A DNA stretch of 17,380 bases from Verrucomicrobiota bacterium (GTDB lineage: Bacteria; Verrucomicrobiota; Verrucomicrobiia; Opitutales; Opitutaceae). Made by a program: the position numbers and the translations under genes. Of this stretch, positions 14,433 to 17,380 are shown one piece after another. The DNA lies in NCBI GenBank assembly GCA_023433275.1, contig JAEZDN010000103.1, positions 1 through 17,380 of the forward strand. The letters run 5' to 3'. The first letter of the stretch is position 1. Each line of letters begins with the position of its first letter. A model generated the notes under the pieces. That model saw only the letters and a list, made by a program, of their open reading frames with translations, did not search any database and was not told the origin of the DNA.

Positions 14433-14499
14433 GGGCGTGGCACGTCCACGCCCTGGTTCCCCCCTGCGTGCAAAGGGCGCGGTCAAGCCGCGCCCCTAC
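14433..14499. repeat. Inverted doublet of class A palindromes
   Basis: Left element 14433-14453: perfect arms GGGCGTGG and CCACGCCC around CACGT. Right element 14475-14499 (minus): arms GGGCGCGG and CCGCGCCC around TCAAG, ending CCTAC. The spacer is 21 bp, as in the doublet at 2586-2656, but the spacer sequence differs. Confidence 0.78.
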
Positions 14500-14740
14500 A
14501 TCCAACTGCATCGTTGGTTAAGCCGGACTCATGCAGTTGAAAAAACGCAGATGGCCGCAAATGAACCCAAATGGCCCCGCAAGGCAGGCCGTGCGGCCGA
14601 AATAGCGGCGCATTGATTGGTTCCGAGCCTGAATTCCTCCACTCCTTATCCCTCGGTGTGAATCTGTGCTGATCTGTGGATGAACCGCATTTTCCGGCCA
14701 AGCGATCCTCACCGATGGTTCCGATCGAGCCCTCTCCTCC

Positions 14741-14914
14741 GTCATCCTGAGCCCCGCGAAGGATCCAAGGGGAAAAGACGGACATGCGTTAACCGCTTGG
14801 ATCCTTCGCTTCACTCAGGATGACGGTAGCGACGGTTTGAGGTACTTCCCAGGCGAGGACGGTTTAGGCGCTCAAAACCTGTCCAGTTCATCATCAGCGA
14901 AGCGAGGGATCCAT
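14741..14914. repeat. Dispersed repeat of about 170 bp with long inverted arms, copy 2
   Basis: Same order of blocks as copy 1: GTCATCCTGAGC, GATCCAAGG, ACCGCTTGGATCC, TTCGCTTCACTCAGGATGAC (ending 14824), then TTTGAGGTACTTCCC, GACGGTTTAGG and CAGTTCATCATCAGCGAAGC. The two copies are collinear over their full length, including the half outside the hairpin, so the mobile or duplicated unit is larger than the inverted repeat itself. Confidence 0.85.
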
Positions 14915-15031
14915 GGATGAACGCTACGGCCACAGGCGCGCGCCTCGCAAAATCCCGTCGAGCTTTGCCAATCGATGACATGGATTTTGCCTCGCGCGCC
15001 CGCTGGCGTCGGCGATGCTGACTGCTCTCCC

Positions 15032-15673
15032 ATGCTTCCCGCCTGCGTTCTCTTCGACCTCGACGGCACCCTCCTTGATCATTTCAAGGCGATCCACCGC
15101 TGCCACAGCCATGCGATGACGCAACTCGGGCTGCCCGCGCCCTCCATGGACGAGGTGCGCGCGGCCGTCGGCGGCGGGCTCGAACTCGCGGTCGAGCGAC
15201 TGGTCGGACCGGAACGCAAGGCGGCCGCGCTCGCGCTCTATCGCCCGCATTGGGATGCGACCATGCTCTTCGACGTCGAGCTCCTGCCCGGCGCGCGAGA
15301 GATCCTCACTGCCCTCCGTCAACGCGGCATCCGCACCGCCGTCTTCACCAACAAGCACGGCCCGTCCTCCCGCGCCGTCTGCGCGCATCTCGGCGTCGAT
15401 GCGCTGCTCGATGCCAACCTCGGGGCGACCGACACGCCGTGGCTCAAGCCCGATCCCCGCTTCGCACAGCATGCCCTGACTCTTCTCGGCGCCGCGCCTT
15501 CCGCCACCGTGCTCGTGGGCGACTCGCCCTTCGATTGCGCCGCCGCCCGCAACGCCGACCTCGCCTTCATCGGGGTCGCCACGGGCACGCACACCGCGGA
15601 TGAACTCCGCACCGCGGGTGCAACCCGTGTCTGCGCCAACCTCGACGAGGTTGCCCGCGAGCTCGGTCTATAG
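15032..15673 (+). CDS. HAD-family hydrolase, phosphoglycolate phosphatase-like
   Basis: 213 residues. A soluble haloacid-dehalogenase-superfamily phosphatase with an alpha-helical cap after motif I. Motif I is FDLDGTL with nucleophile Asp9 and acid/base Asp11; motif II is VFTNK with Thr106; motif III is Lys139 in WLKPDPRF; motif IV is VGDSPFD at 162-168. The cap position and KPDP motif point to the phosphoglycolate phosphatase/beta-phosphoglucomutase group, but the substrate cannot be read from the sequence. The open frame extends upstream to 14975; I use the ATG at 15032 because FDLDGT then starts at residue 8, as is usual, and the upstream part looks non-coding. No Shine-Dalgarno sequence. 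A likely terminator follows at 15873. Confidence 0.88.
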   Translation: MLPACVLFDLDGTLLDHFKAIHRCHSHAMTQLGLPAPSMDEVRAAVGGGLELAVERLVGPERKAAALALYRPHWDATMLFDVELLPGAREILTALRQRGIRTAVFTNKHGPSSRAVCAHLGVDALLDANLGATDTPWLKPDPRFAQHALTLLGAAPSATVLVGDSPFDCAAARNADLAFIGVATGTHTADELRTAGATRVCANLDEVARELGL

Positions 15674-15842
15674 GTGCCGCCTCCGGGATTACGCCCGACC
15701 TGCGGTCAGCCCAATCTTCAGCTGCCGTGGTCGCCGGGCCGCCGCCACTGGCACCCTGCCCCACAAAAAGCCCGTGGCCGCCAACTGATCTCCCGGTCCG
15801 CTTCGCCCCTTCACTCACCCGCCGTCCGGTTGGGGCGGCTTT

Positions 15843-15867
15843 GTAGGGGCGCAGACTTGCTGCGCCC
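15843..15867 (+). repeat. Class A palindrome (GTAG-headed)
   Basis: GTAGG, then perfect 8-bp arms GGGCGCAG and CTGCGCCC around ACTTG. Single copy with no inverted partner; it is directly followed by the terminator-like hairpin at 15873. Confidence 0.75.
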
Positions 15868-15872
15868 GTCCT

Positions 15873-15903
15873 GCCCGCCGCTCCGCCGGCGGGCTTTTCT
15901 TTT
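15873..15903 (+). terminator. Rho-independent terminator-like hairpin
   Basis: Perfect 8-bp arms GCCCGCCG and CGGCGGGC around CTCCGC, followed by TTTTCTTT. Oriented to stop plus-strand transcripts from the HAD gene, whose stop is 200 bp upstream. It also protects the convergent membrane protein gene, whose stop codon is at 15910. Confidence 0.7.
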
Positions 15904-15909
15904 CCACGC

Positions 15910-16296
15910 CTACCGTCCTGCCCCGAACGCGAGCGCGTGCAGCCCCGCGCCCAGCATGAACAGGCAGATGAACGCCGCATTGGTTCCCTTGGCCACCTTG
16001 CGCCAGAAGATCGGCTGCAGGGTGGCGCGCAGCACCCACGCCGCGGTCAAGCCCGCCATCAGCAAACGGCCCAAGGGCGTCGCCGTGAGTTCCGCGGCAT
16101 TCAACATCTGCACGCACGCAAGCATGACAAGGAAGAATACCAGCATGACGTTCATCACCTGCACAACCCCCTGGTTCACCGGATGCAGTTTTGGCAGCTC
16201 ATCCTTCCACCGAAACATCCGCCAGAAGCCCAAATGGAACACCGCGAGCGCCACATTGTACCCCGCCGCCGCATAAACCCACAGGTGTGATTTCAT
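15910..16296 (-). CDS. Four-helix integral membrane protein of unknown function
   Basis: 128 residues, very hydrophobic, with four predicted membrane helices (about 5-24, 45-66, 74-95 and 106-125). A conserved-looking motif at the end of helix 1, AVFHLGFWRMFRWKDELPKLHPVNQGVVQVMN, combines His, Trp and Arg at the membrane boundary, and RATLQPIFWRK lies between helices 3 and 4. I recall similar short membrane proteins in many bacteria but cannot name a family with confidence. The ATG at 16294-16296 has no Shine-Dalgarno sequence. It is convergent with the HAD gene and divergent from recD2, so it is probably transcribed alone. Confidence 0.75.
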   Translation of the reverse strand: MKSHLWVYAAAGYNVALAVFHLGFWRMFRWKDELPKLHPVNQGVVQVMNVMLVFFLVMLACVQMLNAAELTATPLGRLLMAGLTAAWVLRATLQPIFWRKVAKGTNAAFICLFMLGAGLHALAFGAGR

Positions 16297-16344
16297 CCGC
16301 GGAAGCTGACGGTTCCGCGCACTCGGTCAACCCGTCGCCTTCAG

Positions 16345-16370
16345 GTAGCCGGGTCCTCCGGACGAGCCGC
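16345..16370 (+). repeat. Class D palindrome upstream of recD2
   Basis: GTAGCCGGGTCC, TCC, GGACGAGCCGC. It shares the core TCCTCCGGAnGAGCCGC with the class D halves of the composite repeats at 7471-7495 and 7608-7632, here with a GTAG in front and without a class B partner. Confidence 0.6.
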
Positions 16371-16477
16371 GCCCCGCAGAAACAACCCAACCTCGTCGGG
16401 CTCCCTGAAACCCACCACCTCTTTTTCGCGCTTTTTGTGCTTTTTGTGCCCATCCCTTTCTCTGCATTTTGATCCCA

Positions 16478-17380
16478 GTGGCGGCTTCCCCCCCAGAATC
16501 CCTGACCGGCGTCCTCGAACGCATCATCTTCTTCAACGAGGAAAACCACTACACCATCGCGGAGCTCAAGCCCGAGGGCGCGAAAGGCGCCGACGCCGTC
16601 GTCACGATCACCGGCCCGCTCCCCGGCGTCCAGTGCGGGGAGACGCTCCAACTCAGCGGCGAGTGGACCCGCCACGCCCAGCACGGGGCCCAATTCAAGG
16701 TCGTCACCTTCAAGAGCGAACTCCCCTCCTCCGTCTACGGCATCCGCAAATATCTGGGCAGCGGCCTGGTTCCCGGCATCGGCAAGGTCTACGCCAACAA
16801 GATCGTCGATGCGTTCGGCACCGACACTTTCCGCATCCTCAGCGAGGAATCGGGCAAGCTCCGCAAGGTCGAGGGCATCGGCAAGGTGCGCGCGACTTCC
16901 ATCAAGCAGGCGTGGGACGAACAGAAAACCCTCCGCGAGGTCCACATCTTCCTCCAAACCTACGGCGTCACCACCTCGCAATGCGTGCGCATCGTGAAGA
17001 AGTGGGACACCGCCGCGCAGAAAATCATTCAAAGCGAACCCTACAAGCTCGCCCGCGAGATCGACGGCATCGGCTTCAAGACCGCCGACCGACTCGCCAT
17101 CAACCTCGGCTTCGCCAACGACGCCCCGCCCCGCCTCGACGCCGGCCTCATCTTTGCCCTCCAAACCCTCGAGGAGGAAGGCCACACCGCCTACCCGCGC
17201 GGCGATCTCGTCACCTACACCGCCACCCTCCTCGAAACCTCCTCCGATCGCATCGAGGCCCGCATCGCCGCGCTCATCGCCGCGAAGGACTTGGTGCAAC
17301 ATCTCCCCCCTGGAGCCGGGGCGCCCCCGCCCCGGGGTACGACCGACCGGGGCGAGGGCTGTGTCTTATTCACATATAAG
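16478..17380 (+). CDS. recD2: RecD2-type SF1 DNA helicase, N-terminal part (cut by window end)
   Basis: 301 codons stay open to the last base. The protein starts VAASPPESLTGVLERIIFFNEENHYTIAEL, the N-terminal OB-like domain of RecD2/YrrC helicases (about 8-80). A tandem helix-hairpin-helix region follows: LVPGIGK (97-103), VEGIGKVRA (131-139) and IDGIGFKTA (195-203), with FLQTYGVT between. This is the known layout before the two RecA-like helicase domains, which would lie beyond the window; no Walker motif is reached. RecD2 is a 5'-3' DNA helicase used in DNA repair. The start is GTG at 16478; a TTG nine bases earlier is possible, and no Shine-Dalgarno sequence is seen. Homologous-looking sequence ends at about residue 275 (AAKDLVQH). 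After that the frame runs through a class B palindrome doublet and then adapter-like bases, so the last 26 codons are doubtful. Confidence 0.85.
   Translation, partial: MAASPPESLTGVLERIIFFNEENHYTIAELKPEGAKGADAVVTITGPLPGVQCGETLQLSGEWTRHAQHGAQFKVVTFKSELPSSVYGIRKYLGSGLVPGIGKVYANKIVDAFGTDTFRILSEESGKLRKVEGIGKVRATSIKQAWDEQKTLREVHIFLQTYGVTTSQCVRIVKKWDTAAQKIIQSEPYKLAREIDGIGFKTADRLAINLGFANDAPPRLDAGLIFALQTLEEEGHTAYPRGDLVTYTATLLETSSDRIEARIAALIAAKDLVQHLPPGAGAPPPRGTTDRGEGCVLFTYK
17311..17358. repeat. Class B palindrome doublet within the recD2 frame, second element truncated
   Basis: The first element 17311-17336 is TGGAG with arms CCGGGGCG and CGCCCCGG around CCCC, nearly identical to 7432-7457. After about 8 bp comes GACCGGGGCGAGGG (17345-17358), which is the 3' half of a minus-oriented class B element; its other half is missing because the genomic sequence appears to end in its loop. 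Confidence 0.7.
17359..17380 (+). other. Probable Tn5 mosaic-end (tagmentation adapter) remnant at the contig end
   Basis: Bases 17359-17377 agree with the 19-bp mosaic end used in Tn5 library preparation (CTGTCTCTTATACACATCT) at 16 of 19 positions; mismatches are at 17363, 17370 and 17376. It is placed exactly where a palindromic repeat breaks off and is AT-rich, unlike its surroundings. The sequence after it is only three bases. I treat these bases as likely not genomic. Confidence 0.7.

Larger units (their letters stand above)
14250..15031. other. Divergent intergenic region, 780 bp; repeats, no gene
   Basis: It separates DUF2721 (minus) from the HAD phosphatase (plus) and must hold promoters for both, though none could be assigned. 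Contents: a stretch at 14310-14365 with CTCC/GGGAG arms near AAGCTT, a class A doublet (14433-14499), remnants reading like ATCTGTG/GATCTGTGG repeats at about 14655-14685, and copy 2 of the 170-bp repeat (14741-14914). Minus-strand frames here that translate to SFPLGSFAGLRMT-like peptides are repeat products. Confidence 0.65.

Noticed and set aside
16199..17302. 367-codon minus-strand frame at the right end
   Set aside because: Antisense to recD2, whose plus-strand frame carries clear OB and helix-hairpin-helix motifs.
16435..17379. 314-codon plus-strand frame over recD2
   Set aside because: It is a different frame from the real one, with Arg/Pro/His-rich shadow translation; the true recD2 frame starts with GTG at 16478.

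Overview
The window looks like a chromosomal contig from a GC-rich bacterium of the Verrucomicrobia, probably Opitutales/Opitutaceae. This is inferred from gene content (an LL-diaminopimelate aminotransferase DapL, an OPT-family transporter, an Mla-type lipid transport operon whose permease carries an N-terminal STAS domain), from the rarity of Shine-Dalgarno sequences before start codons, and from the many dispersed repeats between genes. No marker gene that would fix the taxonomy is present.

Layout. Minus strand from the left: an OPT oligopeptide transporter (155-2446), a ketopantoate reductase (2957-3922) and a pantothenate synthetase (4578-5420). The last two act in pantothenate/CoA synthesis but lie 655 bp apart. 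Plus strand: dapL for lysine and peptidoglycan precursor synthesis (6186-7409). Minus strand: an orphan HEPN-like protein (7649-8188). A long minus-strand cluster (8761-14249) then reads, in transcription order: DUF2721 membrane protein, TylF-like methyltransferase (4-bp overlap), mlaE with STAS domain, mlaF, mlaD, an auxiliary lipoprotein and a small unknown protein. mlaE, mlaF, mlaD and the lipoprotein together make an ABC/MCE phospholipid transport system linking inner and outer membranes. On the right: a HAD phosphatase (plus), a four-helix membrane protein (minus) and the N-terminal third of a RecD2 helicase (plus), cut by the window end.

The most striking content is non-coding. At least 26 short palindromes of 21-26 bp, in several sequence families, fill almost every intergenic gap. 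Many occur as inverted doublets. Some start with GTAG or TGGAGC, like the REP/REPIN elements mobilised by RAYT transposases in other bacteria. One doublet supplies the stop codon of the methyltransferase, one element lies between mlaE and mlaF, and one lies in frame inside recD2. A separate dispersed repeat of about 170 bp occurs twice. A four-unit heptanucleotide repeat encodes the hydrophobic core of the lipoprotein signal peptide. Both ends of the window fall in palindrome doublets, and the last 22 bases resemble a Tn5 mosaic-end sequencing adapter, so the right terminus is probably an assembly artefact.

I found no rRNA, tRNA, CRISPR array, prophage or transposase gene.
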